DNA of 64,000 nt from Actinomycetales bacterium (GTDB taxonomy: Bacteria; Actinomycetota; Actinomycetes; Actinomycetales; Dermatophilaceae), in assembly GCA_016715285.1 (NCBI GenBank), contig JADKAO010000001.1, positions 186,001 through 250,000 of the forward strand, written 5' to 3'. A program made the translations under genes and the position numbers. Each line of letters begins with the position of its first letter. The stretch's first letter is position 1. The notes below the pieces were generated by a model. It was not told where the DNA came from, did not search any database, and saw only the letters and a program-made list of their open reading frames with translations. Below are positions 54,524 through 63,076 of the stretch, piece by piece.

Positions 54524-55939
54524 TTAGTCGGTGCCAGCCTCCATGGCCGCGCGATCGAGGCTCTCGCCGTCGTCCACGAGCTCAGGGTTAGCGGCAATGC
54601 TCGCGCCACCGCCGGGCTCGAGCCGGCCGATGAGGTCGGCGTGCCCGCCGAGGAGCTGCCCCTGGGCGGCATACAGCTCGAGTTTGGAGCGGGTGTCTGC
54701 AATGTCGAGGTTGCGCATGGTGAGCTGACCGATGCGGTCGACAGGGCCGAAGGCCGCGTCCTCGGTGCGTTCCATCGACAGCTTGTCCGGGTGGTAGGAG
54801 AAGGCGGGGCCGCGAGTGTCGATGATCGAGTAATCGTCGCCGCGGCGCAGTCGGATGGTGACCTGACCGGTGACCGCCGAGGCAACCCAGCGCTGGAGCG
54901 ACTCCCGCAACATGAGCGACTGCGGGTCAAACCAGCGGCCTTCGTAGAGAAGCCGGCCGAGGCGTCGGCCTTCGGCGTGATAGTTGGCGATGGTGTCTTC
55001 GTTGTGGATTGCCGACAGGAGGCGCTCGTAGGCGATGAACAGCAAGGCCATGCCGGGGGCTTCGTAGATGCCGCGGCTCTTGGCTTCGATGATCCGGTTC
55101 TCGATTTGGTCGGCCATGCCGAGGCCGTGCCGGCCGCCGATGGCGTTGGCTTCCATGACCAGGGCCACTGCGTCGTCAAAAGGGCGGCCGTTGATCGCGA
55201 CGGGGCGGCCTTGGACGAACTCGAGCGTGACGTCCTCGCTGGGGATCGAGACGGAGGAGTCCCAGAACTTGACCCCCATGATCGGCTCGACGATCTCAAT
55301 TGAGGTGTCGAGGTGCTCGAGCCGCTTGGCTTCGTGAGTCGCACCCCAGATGTTGGCGTCGGTGGAGTAGGCCTTTTCGACCGAGTCGCGGTAGGGCAAG
55401 TTGTGCGCGGCCATCCATTGCGACATCTCGGTGCGGCCGCCGAGTTCGGTGACGAAGTCGGCGTCGAGCCACGGCTTGTAGATCCGCAGGTTGGGGTTGG
55501 CGATGAGGCCGTAGCGGTAGAACCGCTCGATGTCATTGCCCTTGTAGGTCGAGCCATCGCCCCAGATGTCGACATCGTCGGCGCGCATGGCTCGAACGAG
55601 CAGGGTTCCGGTCACGGCGCGGCCAAGCGGGGTGGTGTTGAAGTACTGCTTACCGCCCGAGCGGATGTGGAAGGCCCCGCAGGCCACTGCGGAGAGTCCT
55701 TCTTCGACGAGGGCCGCGCGGCAATCGATCAGGCGCGAGATCTCGGCGCCATATTGGCCGGCGCGGCCGGGGATCGACTCGATGTCGTCCTCGTCGTATT
55801 GCCCGATGTCAGCGGTGTAGGTGCACGGAATCGCGCCCTTATCGCGCATCCATGCGACGGCCACGGAGGTGTCGAGCCCTCCAGAAAAGGCGATTCCGAC
55901 ACGTTCGCCGACAGGGAGGGAGGTCAAGACCTTAGACAC
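54524..55939 (-). CDS. argG: Argininosuccinate synthase
   Basis: This ATP-dependent enzyme joins citrulline and aspartate in arginine synthesis. The 471-residue protein has the P-loop SGGLDTSVA (GIAFSGGLDTSVAVAW), then GQYDEDDIESIPGRAGQYGAE and GSTYKGNDIERFYRYG. It is the longer, E. coli-like class (~447 residues) and not the ~400-residue class of many actinobacteria. The GTG at 55939 gives MSKVLTSLPVGERVG, the standard start; another GTG at 55957 is unlikely. An ARG-box-like palindrome sits just upstream. Confidence 0.95.
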   Translation of the reverse strand: MSKVLTSLPVGERVGIAFSGGLDTSVAVAWMRDKGAIPCTYTADIGQYDEDDIESIPGRAGQYGAEISRLIDCRAALVEEGLSAVACGAFHIRSGGKQYFNTTPLGRAVTGTLLVRAMRADDVDIWGDGSTYKGNDIERFYRYGLIANPNLRIYKPWLDADFVTELGGRTEMSQWMAAHNLPYRDSVEKAYSTDANIWGATHEAKRLEHLDTSIEIVEPIMGVKFWDSSVSIPSEDVTLEFVQGRPVAINGRPFDDAVALVMEANAIGGRHGLGMADQIENRIIEAKSRGIYEAPGMALLFIAYERLLSAIHNEDTIANYHAEGRRLGRLLYEGRWFDPQSLMLRESLQRWVASAVTGQVTIRLRRGDDYSIIDTRGPAFSYHPDKLSMERTEDAAFGPVDRIGQLTMRNLDIADTRSKLELYAAQGQLLGGHADLIGRLEPGGGASIAANPELVDDGESLDRAAMEAGTD

Positions 55940-55950
55940 GGGTGCAACTA

Positions 55951-55968
55951 TATGCACCTGTGTGCATA
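55951..55968. promoter_or_regulatory. ARG-box-like palindrome upstream of argG
   Basis: TATGCAC-CTGT-GTGCATA is a perfect 18-bp palindrome of the length of one ARG box, 12 bases upstream of the argG start. ArgR binds such sites and represses argG when arginine is high. The half-site differs from the E. coli TGAAT consensus, so this is a context-based call. Confidence 0.55.
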
Positions 55969-56001
55969 AGCATCAAATCGCTTCGGGTTTGGCTGGTGGC
56001 G

Positions 56002-57264
56002 CTATGCCGATGGTGCGTCAGAACGCACGCTCGGCATAGCCGAGGAGCCCGAGTCCCCGCGGAAATGCACCATCGCCACCGCGACGAAGCAGAGCACAAG
56101 CGGGATGACGCCCACCGTCTCGGGGCGCCAGTGGTAGAGCGGGAGGAGGAACGGGGTCAGCGCAGATCCAACGAAGGAGACGGCTAGCGCAACCGAGGTG
56201 GCACCCGCCGGATTGGACGGCGTAGATTGCATCGACAACGTGTTCGTGAGCACGCGAGTGCTCGTGGCACCTACCCCGGCCAGCGCGACAGCTGCCACCA
56301 GAGCAACCACCCACGGGGCAAGTGGGAGCGCAAGGGCGGCAGCACCCAGGAGCAACAACGCCCGTATGCCGGTGCGCGTCGTCCCCACGCGATCGGCGAG
56401 TTTGCCGATCGACCGCCCCGAGACGGACCCGGCCATCCCAAACGTTGCCACGACGACACCACGGGCCGCCGGTTCGAGTTCAAATCGGTCGGAGGCGGTG
56501 AGCGCGGCGACGAGCATGACGGCGGTCGCCGTGAACTGGCCAGCAAAGCCGGTGAGGCAGGCCAGCGCGAGCCGTGGGTTGAGCAACTCTCGCCAGCGCA
56601 GGCCAGGCACCGAAGGTCGGGAGTTTTTGCCCGCCGCGCCCGCCGCGCCCGATGCGCTCGCCACGCCCCTCGCGCCCGACGCACCGAACGCTGCTCTGCC
56701 CGTGGGGGTGATGGCCGCGAGCGTCACTGCTGCGACAGCCGACAGGCCGAACGCCCAGCGGTAGTCGACTCCCGCTGCGACCCCTCCGACAAATGGTGCG
56801 AATGCCTGCCCGGCAGCGCCGCACGCGGCATACGTCCCCAGTGCCCGCCCGAGACGCTGCGGCGGCACGAGTTCAGCAATGAGCGCGAGCAAGAGCGGGG
56901 TGGTAAAGGCGTTGGCGGCTCCCTGAAGCATCCGGCCACCGAGGAAGGGGACAGGCGCAGTGGCCACGACGCAGATCGCACTGGCGACGGCATACGTGAT
57001 GAAGGCGACCCGGATGGCGCGCGCGAGTCCGAACCGCGCCCCGACCGTCCCGGACACGAGCATGAGCGTGCTGAACGGGATCATGTACCACGTCACCGCA
57101 GTAGCGGCCGTGCCCACCGACGTGCCCAGGCTGGCGGCGAGCTCGGGCAGCATCGCGTTGACCATGGCGCCGCCGAACGGCCCCATGAAGCCCCCGACGT
57201 AGAGCGGCCACATGCGCGGCGAGCTCGCGGTTGAGGAGGTGGCCGGCGCGCTACTGCGGGCCAC
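56002..57264 (-). CDS. Major facilitator superfamily transporter
   Basis: This ~420-residue protein has about twelve hydrophobic segments. The first part reads MWPLYVGGFMGPFGGAMVNAMLPELAASLG, which is the usual helix-1 and cytoplasmic start of the DHA1-type multidrug family. A Gly/Ala-rich central loop (AFGASGARGVASASGAAG) separates the two six-helix halves. The substrate is not predictable. The frame opens far upstream but that part is antisense to the methyltransferase. A GTG at 57264 overlaps the methyltransferase end by 14 bases; ATG at 57213 is another option. It may be translationally coupled. Confidence 0.8.
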   Translation of the reverse strand: MARSSAPATSSTASSPRMWPLYVGGFMGPFGGAMVNAMLPELAASLGTSVGTAATAVTWYMIPFSTLMLVSGTVGARFGLARAIRVAFITYAVASAICVVATAPVPFLGGRMLQGAANAFTTPLLLALIAELVPPQRLGRALGTYAACGAAGQAFAPFVGGVAAGVDYRWAFGLSAVAAVTLAAITPTGRAAFGASGARGVASASGAAGAAGKNSRPSVPGLRWRELLNPRLALACLTGFAGQFTATAVMLVAALTASDRFELEPAARGVVVATFGMAGSVSGRSIGKLADRVGTTRTGIRALLLLGAAALALPLAPWVVALVAAVALAGVGATSTRVLTNTLSMQSTPSNPAGATSVALAVSFVGSALTPFLLPLYHWRPETVGVIPLVLCFVAVAMVHFRGDSGSSAMPSVRSDAPSA

Positions 57265-58009
57265 GGCCTGGCATCGGGAGCGGCCCGGTCGCGGTGAAGA
57301 TCGTCGTGAAGCCGGCGTCTCGACGTGGGCCGTCGAACCACGGCAGCCCGGCGGCGAGATCCGGATCGACGGTTGCGAGGTATGCCGTCGCCGCCGCGTG
57401 GTCGGTGAAACACGCCTCCGTCCGAATGTCCTGGCGGTGCACCTGCGAGAACCGACGACCCAAGACGGCAGCACCGTTCTCGGCGCTGAACTGAGTTCGA
57501 ACCGGTCCTGACCCGGCATCTGCCAGCAGCGTGGCGAGGTGCTCGTCGCCGTTGGTGACTGCGAAGAACGTCCCACCGGGGGTGAGGACGCGAGCGGCCT
57601 CGGCGATGACCGCATCGAGGTCCGGCACGTGATAAAGCATCCACGCGGCGATCACCACGTCGGCCCAACCGTCGGCGACGGGCAAGGTGTCCGCTGAGGC
57701 GACCATGGCCCTCACGGTCGCTCCGGTCGCGACGGTGGCGGTGACCATCGCCGGGGATAGGTCGGTGGCGAGGTAGTCGCACTCAGGGAGAGCACGGCAT
57801 ACCTGAGCAGCTAAAAGTCCTGTGCCGCAACCCATCTCGACCACTCGGTGAGGCTCAAGCGCAATGACCGCATCCCGCAGCGCGATGACCGGGTCGATGC
57901 CGTCGGGACCCGGACCCCAGATCCCGATCCGCTGGGTGAGCCGGTCGGTCGTGGCGTATTGCTCAGCCACGACCGACCGCTCCCGCATGGTCTGGTTCCA
58001 ATCAGTCAT
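57251..58009 (-). CDS. Class I SAM-dependent methyltransferase
   Basis: This 252-residue protein has the SAM-binding motif I VVEMGCGTGLLAAQV, motif II YLATDLSPAMV, then VASADTLPVADGWADVVIAAWMLYHVPDLDAVIAEAARVLTPGG, the common order of Methyltransf_11-type enzymes. It is cytoplasmic. The methyl acceptor is unknown. It lies between aceE and the transporter gene, all on the minus strand with short spacing, and could act with the transporter, for example on a compound that is exported. The ATG at 58009 is chosen. Confidence 0.88.
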   Translation of the reverse strand: MTDWNQTMRERSVVAEQYATTDRLTQRIGIWGPGPDGIDPVIALRDAVIALEPHRVVEMGCGTGLLAAQVCRALPECDYLATDLSPAMVTATVATGATVRAMVASADTLPVADGWADVVIAAWMLYHVPDLDAVIAEAARVLTPGGTFFAVTNGDEHLATLLADAGSGPVRTQFSAENGAAVLGRRFSQVHRQDIRTEACFTDHAAATAYLATVDPDLAAGLPWFDGPRRDAGFTTIFTATGPLPMPGRGPQ

Positions 58010-58039
58010 GCGCTGGGCATGAGCGCGCGACGCGCCACG

Positions 58040-60826
58040 TCAGGCATCGCCGCCGGAGTTGCCTGACGAGCCGGCAGTGACGTCGAGCAGGCGATACTTC
58101 TCCGCCGCCTGGCGCGCCATCGACGGGTCGACGTCGCCGCGCGCCGCGAGCGCCTGCAGCGTGCGCACCGCGATCGACGGGCCGTCAATGTGGAAGAAGC
58201 GCCGAGCCGCCGCGCGCGTGTCCGAGAACCCGAACCCATCAGCCCCCAGCGACACGAAGTCCCCGGGCACCCACGGGCGGATCTGGTCCTGCACCGCACG
58301 CATGTAATCCGACACCGCAACGACCGGTCCAGGTGCACTGGCGAGCCGCTGGGTGACATAGGGCACGGGGGGTTGCTCGTACTCACCGGGGTGGAGGAAG
58401 GCCGCGTCATCGCACGCCATCCCGTCGCGCCGAAGCTCAGTCCACGACGTCACGGACCACACGTCGGCGGCGACCCCGAAGTCGTCGGCGAGCAGTTGCT
58501 GCGCCTCCAGTGCCCACGGCACCCCGACGCCCGACGCGAGGATCTGAGCGCGAGCCGGTTCGTGCTGCCAGCCCTCGGTGTCGGCCTTCTTGTAGAGGTA
58601 CATGCCCTTGATGACGCCCTCGACATCGAGGTTCTCGGGCTCGACCGGCTGGATGATCGGCTCGTTGTAGACGGTGATGTAGTAGATGACATCGCGGCTG
58701 CGCCCGTCACCAGGGCCGTCGCCGTACATCCGCTCAAGGCCGTCACGCATGATGTGCGCGATCTCGTAGCCGAACGCCGGGTCGTACGTGACGACCGCGG
58801 GGTTCGTCGACGCGAGCAAAGGCGAGTGCCCGTCAGCGTGCTGCAGACCCTCGCCGGTGAGAGTGGTGCGACCGGCGGTCGCCCCGATGAGGAAGCCGCG
58901 CGCCATCTGGTCGGCAGCCGCCCAGATGGAGTCACCGGTGCGCTGGAAGCCGAACATCGAATAGAACACATAGATCGGGATCATCGGCTCGCCGTGCGTG
59001 GCGTATGCCGTGCCCGCTGCGGTGAACGCCGCGAGCGACCCTGCCTCGTTGATGCCCAGGTGAAGGATTTGACCAGCAACCGCCTCGCGGTAGGCGAGCA
59101 TCAGATCGTGGTCGACCGGGGTGTAGTTCTGCCCGTTGGGGTTGTAGATCTTGATCGTCGGGAAGAACGAGTCCATGCCGAACGTGCGTGCCTCATCCGG
59201 GATGATCGGCACGATCCGCGAGCCAAACTCCTTGTCTCGCATGAGGTCCTTGAGCAACCGCACGAACGCCATCGTCGTGGCAATCTGCTGTTTGCCCGAG
59301 CCCTTCTTCACCGCGGCATACGAGTCGGCATCCGGCAGCGGCAAAGGCGCATGCGTGGCCCGGCGCGATGGGATCGCCCCACCAAGGGCGCGGCGGCGCT
59401 CCAGCATGTACTTGATCGCCGGGTCGTCCGGACCTGGGTGGTAGTACGGCGGGTTGTAGGGGTCGGCTTCGAGTTGCTCGTCGCGGATCGGGATCCGAAG
59501 CAGGTCGCGGAAGTCCTTGAGGTCTTCGAGCGTGAGCTTCTTCATCTGGTGCGTGGCGTTGCGGCCAGCGAAGTGCGAGCCCAGCGTGAAGCCCTTGATC
59601 GTCTTGGCCAAGATCACGGTCGGCTGACCGGTGTGCTCCATCGCTGCCTGGTATGCGGCATACACCTTGCGGTAGTCGTGACCGCCGCGGCGCAGCTTCT
59701 CCCAAATCTGGTCGTCGGTCCAGTTCGCGACCATCTTGGCGGTGCGCGGGTCGCGGTCGAAGAAGTGCTCGCGCACGTACTTGCCGTCGTTGGCGCGGAA
59801 CGTCTGGTAGTCGCCGTCAGACGTCTCGTTCATGAGGTGCACGAGAGCGCCGTCGCGGTCGCTCGCCAGGAGCGGGTCCCAGCCGCGGCCCCAGATCACC
59901 TTGATGACATTCCAGCCCGCGCCGCGGAAGAACGCCTCGAGCTCCTGGATGACGCTGCCGTTGCCGCGTACCGGTCCATCGAGGCGCTGCAGGTTGCAGT
60001 TGATGACGAAGGTGAGGTTGTCGAGTTCCTCGTTCGCGGCCAGCTGGAGCAGCCCACGCGACTCCGGCTCGTCCATCTCACCGTCGCCGAGGAACGCCCA
60101 GACCCGCTGCTGGCTCGTGTCCTTGAACCCGCGGTTGTGCAGGTACCGGTTGAACTGCGCCTGGTAGATCGCGTTCATCGGGCCGAGGCCCATCGACACC
60201 GTCGGGAACTGCCAGAACTTCGGCATGAGACGCGGGTGCGGGTAGGAGGACACGGCGCGGATGTCACCGTCGACAATGTGCGACTTCTCCTGGCGGAAGC
60301 CGTCGAGGTCGGCCTCCTGCAACGTCCCCTCAAGGAATGCGCGCGAATACATCCCTGGCGCCGCGTGGCCCTGGAAGAAGATCTGGTCGCCGCCACCTGG
60401 GTGGTCCGGGCCGCGGAAGAAGTGGTTCATGCCGACTTCGTAGAGCGTCGCGGCCGAGGCATAGGTCGAGATGTGCCCGCCAACGCCGACACCGGGTCGC
60501 TGAGCGCGGTGCACCATGACCGCGGCATTCCAGCGGATCCAGCGCCGGTATTGCCGCTCCATGTCTTCGTCACCCGGGAACCATGGTTCGCGCTCCGGCG
60601 GGATCGTGTTGATGTAGTCGGTGGTGGTCAGCGACGGGACCCCGACCTGTTGCGCACGGGCCTGCGCGAGCAGTTGCAGCATGAGGTAGCGCGCCCGGGT
60701 TCGGCCCTGAGTGTCGACGACGGCCTTGATCGACTCGACCCACTCCTGCGTTTCCTCGGGGTCGGTGTCGGGCAACTGGCTCGGGATGCCGTTGAGGATC
60801 GGTCCGGAGGAGGTCGGGCCTGCCAC
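58040..60826 (-). CDS. aceE: Pyruvate dehydrogenase E1 component (homodimeric)
   Basis: This thiamine-diphosphate enzyme decarboxylates pyruvate and passes the acetyl group to E2. The ~928-residue protein is the single-chain bacterial E1. It has GGHISTYASAATLYEVGMNHFFRG, the TPP motif GDGEMDEPESRGLL...NCNLQRLDGPVRGN and the later IAAADQMARGFLIGATAG (WAAADQMARGF). The GTG at 60826 follows AAAGGACCCACA and gives VAGPTSSGPILNG; the frame opens to 60961 in non-conserved sequence. Its order with DUF3052, ahpE and the fatty-acid regulator echoes Rv2238c-Rv2242 of Mycobacterium tuberculosis. It supplies acetyl-CoA for the lipid pathways. Confidence 0.96.
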   Translation of the reverse strand: MAGPTSSGPILNGIPSQLPDTDPEETQEWVESIKAVVDTQGRTRARYLMLQLLAQARAQQVGVPSLTTTDYINTIPPEREPWFPGDEDMERQYRRWIRWNAAVMVHRAQRPGVGVGGHISTYASAATLYEVGMNHFFRGPDHPGGGDQIFFQGHAAPGMYSRAFLEGTLQEADLDGFRQEKSHIVDGDIRAVSSYPHPRLMPKFWQFPTVSMGLGPMNAIYQAQFNRYLHNRGFKDTSQQRVWAFLGDGEMDEPESRGLLQLAANEELDNLTFVINCNLQRLDGPVRGNGSVIQELEAFFRGAGWNVIKVIWGRGWDPLLASDRDGALVHLMNETSDGDYQTFRANDGKYVREHFFDRDPRTAKMVANWTDDQIWEKLRRGGHDYRKVYAAYQAAMEHTGQPTVILAKTIKGFTLGSHFAGRNATHQMKKLTLEDLKDFRDLLRIPIRDEQLEADPYNPPYYHPGPDDPAIKYMLERRRALGGAIPSRRATHAPLPLPDADSYAAVKKGSGKQQIATTMAFVRLLKDLMRDKEFGSRIVPIIPDEARTFGMDSFFPTIKIYNPNGQNYTPVDHDLMLAYREAVAGQILHLGINEAGSLAAFTAAGTAYATHGEPMIPIYVFYSMFGFQRTGDSIWAAADQMARGFLIGATAGRTTLTGEGLQHADGHSPLLASTNPAVVTYDPAFGYEIAHIMRDGLERMYGDGPGDGRSRDVIYYITVYNEPIIQPVEPENLDVEGVIKGMYLYKKADTEGWQHEPARAQILASGVGVPWALEAQQLLADDFGVAADVWSVTSWTELRRDGMACDDAAFLHPGEYEQPPVPYVTQRLASAPGPVVAVSDYMRAVQDQIRPWVPGDFVSLGADGFGFSDTRAAARRFFHIDGPSIAVRTLQALAARGDVDPSMARQAAEKYRLLDVTAGSSGNSGGDA

Positions 60827-61025
60827 TGTGGGTCCTTTCGCGCCTTGGATATCCCACCCATCCTCTCGCGAAAAGCGGCCAACGTCACATTGGGTCCAGA
60901 CAGCGGTCGGCCCTGTCGGGATATCGTTCACACCTACTGGCGAGTATGCCGGGACACTCACGGGTGCGTGAGTTCACCTCGGCCTATTCCGCACGGGATG
61001 CGTCGGCTGGGGCAGACTGGCTTCA

Positions 61026-61048
61026 GCCCGGCGGAACACCCGCCGGGC
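61026..61048 (+). promoter_or_regulatory. Hairpin in the leader of the DUF3052 gene
   Basis: GCCCGGCGG-AACAC-CCGCCGGGC is a perfect nine-base-pair hairpin 46 bases before the GTG of the DUF3052 gene, in the 268-base divergent spacer with aceE. It may affect translation or message stability of that gene. I see no riboswitch in the spacer. Confidence 0.5.
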
Positions 61049-61094
61049 CAGACGCACAACAGGTTGAGTCACAGGCGTAAGGGAAGGAACGATC

Positions 61095-61520
61095 GTGCAC
61101 GGGCGGGCGGAGGACGCGGCCAACGCCGGGTTCGCCAAGCTGGGATTTGCGCAAGGGCAGATCGTGCAGGAACTCGCGTGGGACGAGGACTGTGACGATG
61201 CGGTGCGTGAGGGCATCGAGTCGGTCGTTGGATCGCCCCTCGAAGACGAGGAATACACCGACGGCGCGGATGCCGTCCTCGTGTGGTTCCGCGAGGAAGA
61301 CGGTGACCTGGTCGACACCGTGGTGGATGCGCTGACCAATCTCGTCGAGCACGGGTTCCTCGTGCTGTGTACGCCGCGGGCGGGTCAGCCGGGAGCGGTC
61401 GAGCCCAGCGACATTGACGACGCTGCAGTCACGGCTGGACTTCACCCTGCGGGGGTGTCCAACGTGTCAAAGACGTGGACGATTACGCGCCTCGTCGCGC
61501 CCAAGACGCCTCGCCGCTGA
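61095..61520 (+). CDS. DUF3052-like protein
   Basis: This 141-residue acidic soluble protein has AGFAKLGFAQGQIVQELAWDEDCDD, then GADAVLVWFREEDGDLVDTVVDALTNL and a C-terminal SKTWTITRLVAPK. It belongs to an actinobacterial family found beside aceE (Rv2240c in M. tuberculosis); the function is unknown. The GTG at 61095 follows AAGGGAAGGAACGATC. It lies between aceE (divergent) and ahpE, matching the mycobacterial order. Confidence 0.9.
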   Translation: MHGRAEDAANAGFAKLGFAQGQIVQELAWDEDCDDAVREGIESVVGSPLEDEEYTDGADAVLVWFREEDGDLVDTVVDALTNLVEHGFLVLCTPRAGQPGAVEPSDIDDAAVTAGLHPAGVSNVSKTWTITRLVAPKTPRR

Positions 61521-61598
61521 TCTCGCCGCTCGTCGCTGCGGTGCCAGCAGCACTGCGACCTGGACCTGACCGGCAAACCCGGCTGGCAGACTGAGACC

Positions 61599-62084
61599 AT
61601 GACCTCCGCTCTGCGCGTCGGTGATCGTGCTCCCGACTTCACCCTGCGCGACCAACACGGTGTCGACATCTCGCTCGCTGCCACCCAAGAGCATGCCGAG
61701 CTGGTTGTCGTCGTCTTTTTCCCCTTTGCCTTCTCCGGAATCTGCACCGGTGAACTCCGCGAGATCAGAGACAGCCTCGAAGACTTCCAACACGACGGCA
61801 TCCAGGTGCTCGCCATCTCATGCGACCCGATGTATGCCCTGCGTGCCTGGGCCGATGCCGACGGGTACTTCTTCCCGTTGCTGTCGGACTTCTGGCCGCA
61901 TGGCGCGGTGAGCAAGGACTACGGCGTGTTTATCGACGAGGGTGGCTTCGCTGGTCGCGCAACGTTCCTCATCGACGGTGAGGGCATCATCCGCTGGACC
62001 GAAGTCAACCCACCTGGGCTCGGCCGCGACTTCACCACCTATCGCGCGGCCCTCGCCGAGTTGCGGGCGCAGCGTCACGAGTAG
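61599..62084 (+). CDS. ahpE: Peroxiredoxin, AhpE-like (1-Cys type)
   Basis: This 161-residue peroxiredoxin reduces hydroperoxides with a cysteine thiol. The peroxidatic cysteine is C49 in FFPFAFSGICTGELREI, the AhpE pattern, with the closing YRAALAEL helix. Another Cys occurs in LAISCDPMY but not at the usual resolving position. The cellular thiol mycothiol would be the likely reductant in an actinobacterium. The gene order DUF3052-ahpE is shared with M. tuberculosis. The ATG at 61599 is the first in frame. Confidence 0.93.
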   Translation: MTSALRVGDRAPDFTLRDQHGVDISLAATQEHAELVVVVFFPFAFSGICTGELREIRDSLEDFQHDGIQVLAISCDPMYALRAWADADGYFFPLLSDFWPHGAVSKDYGVFIDEGGFAGRATFLIDGEGIIRWTEVNPPGLGRDFTTYRAALAELRAQRHE

Positions 62085-62134
62085 GGTGTGCGACTGTCAG
62101 AATGAGCAGTCGGGCGGGGCGTGCTCCCGCTCCC

Positions 62135-62208
62135 GGGCCTGTAGCTCAGCTGGTTAGAGCACCGCGTTTACACCGCGGGTGTCGTCGGTTCGATCCCGGC
62201 CGGGCCCA
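62135..62208 (+). tRNA. tRNA-Val (anticodon TAC)
   Basis: Arms GGGCCTG and CGGGCCC pair. The D-arm TAGCTCAGCTGGTTAGAGCA is standard, the anticodon loop TTTACAC gives TAC, and the T-arm has TTCGATC. The discriminator is A and CCA is not encoded. The last tRNA base is one position before the ATG of the next gene. Confidence 0.95.
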
Positions 62209-62209
62209 C

Positions 62210-63076
62210 ATGTCACTCCTCTTGCGCGACGTCATCGAGGCCATCGAGGGCCTGTACCCCACCCCCACAGCGATGTCCTGGGACCGCGTGGGACTCGTGA
62301 CGGGTGACCCGGAGCAGCCGATCCGTCGGATTCACCTTGCGGTCGATCCCACTCGAGCCGTCGTCGCCGAAGCCATTGAATTCGGTGCGGACCTGCTGGT
62401 GACCCACCACCCGTTGCTGCTGCGCGGCATACACTCCGTCGCCACGACGACCGCCAAAGGTGCGATCCTCACCCAGGCGATCGTCGCGGATCTCGCCATC
62501 TATTGCGCGCACACCAACGCCGACGTCGCCGACCCAGGCGTCAGCGACGCACTCGCAGCCGCGTGCGGTCTGACCGACCTGGAGCCACTCGCGCTCGATG
62601 AGGGCCGGGAAATCGGTCGAGTGGGCCTTCTCCCTGAGCCGATCTCGTTGCGGGAGTTCGCGACTCGGCTCGCCACCGCGTTGCCGCCCGCGCCCGTAGG
62701 CGTGCGGGTCTCCGGCGACCCAGACGCGCCCGTATGCCGGGTCGCTGTCATGGGGGGCAGCGGGGACGACCGCTTTGCTGACGTGCGTGCCTGCGGGGCA
62801 GACGTGTACGTCACCGCCGACTTGCGCCACCATCCGGCGCTGGAAGCTCGGGACGAGGCCGACGGCGGGAAGCCATTCCTCATTGATGCCGGCCACTGGG
62901 CGACCGAGTGGTTGTGGTTGGGGAGCGCCCGCGACCGGCTCCTCGAACAACTCACCCCAGTGGATGGCCCGGCCGATACGGTGGAGATCACGATCTCGTC
63001 GCTGCGAACCGACCCTTGGGACTTCCTGGTCAGCGCGGCGACGCCAGGCTCGACGACCAACGGAGGTCCGCGGTGA
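62210..63076 (+). CDS. Nif3-like dinuclear metal-centre protein (NGG1p-interacting factor family)
   Basis: This 288-residue cytoplasmic protein has DRVGLVTGDPEQP near the start, then LLVTHHPLLLRG (metal-binding histidines), IYCAHTNADVADPGVSDALA, and late DVYVTADLRHHPALEARDEA and LIDAGHWATEW, the two-metal signature of Nif3/YbgI-type proteins. The biochemical role is unsettled (GTP cyclohydrolase I type 2-like annotations exist). The ATG at 62210 directly follows the tRNA-Val gene, so the ribosome-binding site would have to lie within tRNA sequence, or translation is leaderless after tRNA processing. The stop overlaps the next GTG. Confidence 0.9.
   Translation: MSLLLRDVIEAIEGLYPTPTAMSWDRVGLVTGDPEQPIRRIHLAVDPTRAVVAEAIEFGADLLVTHHPLLLRGIHSVATTTAKGAILTQAIVADLAIYCAHTNADVADPGVSDALAAACGLTDLEPLALDEGREIGRVGLLPEPISLREFATRLATALPPAPVGVRVSGDPDAPVCRVAVMGGSGDDRFADVRACGADVYVTADLRHHPALEARDEADGGKPFLIDAGHWATEWLWLGSARDRLLEQLTPVDGPADTVEITISSLRTDPWDFLVSAATPGSTTNGGPR

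Noticed and set aside
58190..61195. A 1001-codon open frame on the plus strand
   Set aside because: It is antisense to aceE over almost its whole length. GC-rich third positions keep such frames open; composition is charged and repetitive with no motif.
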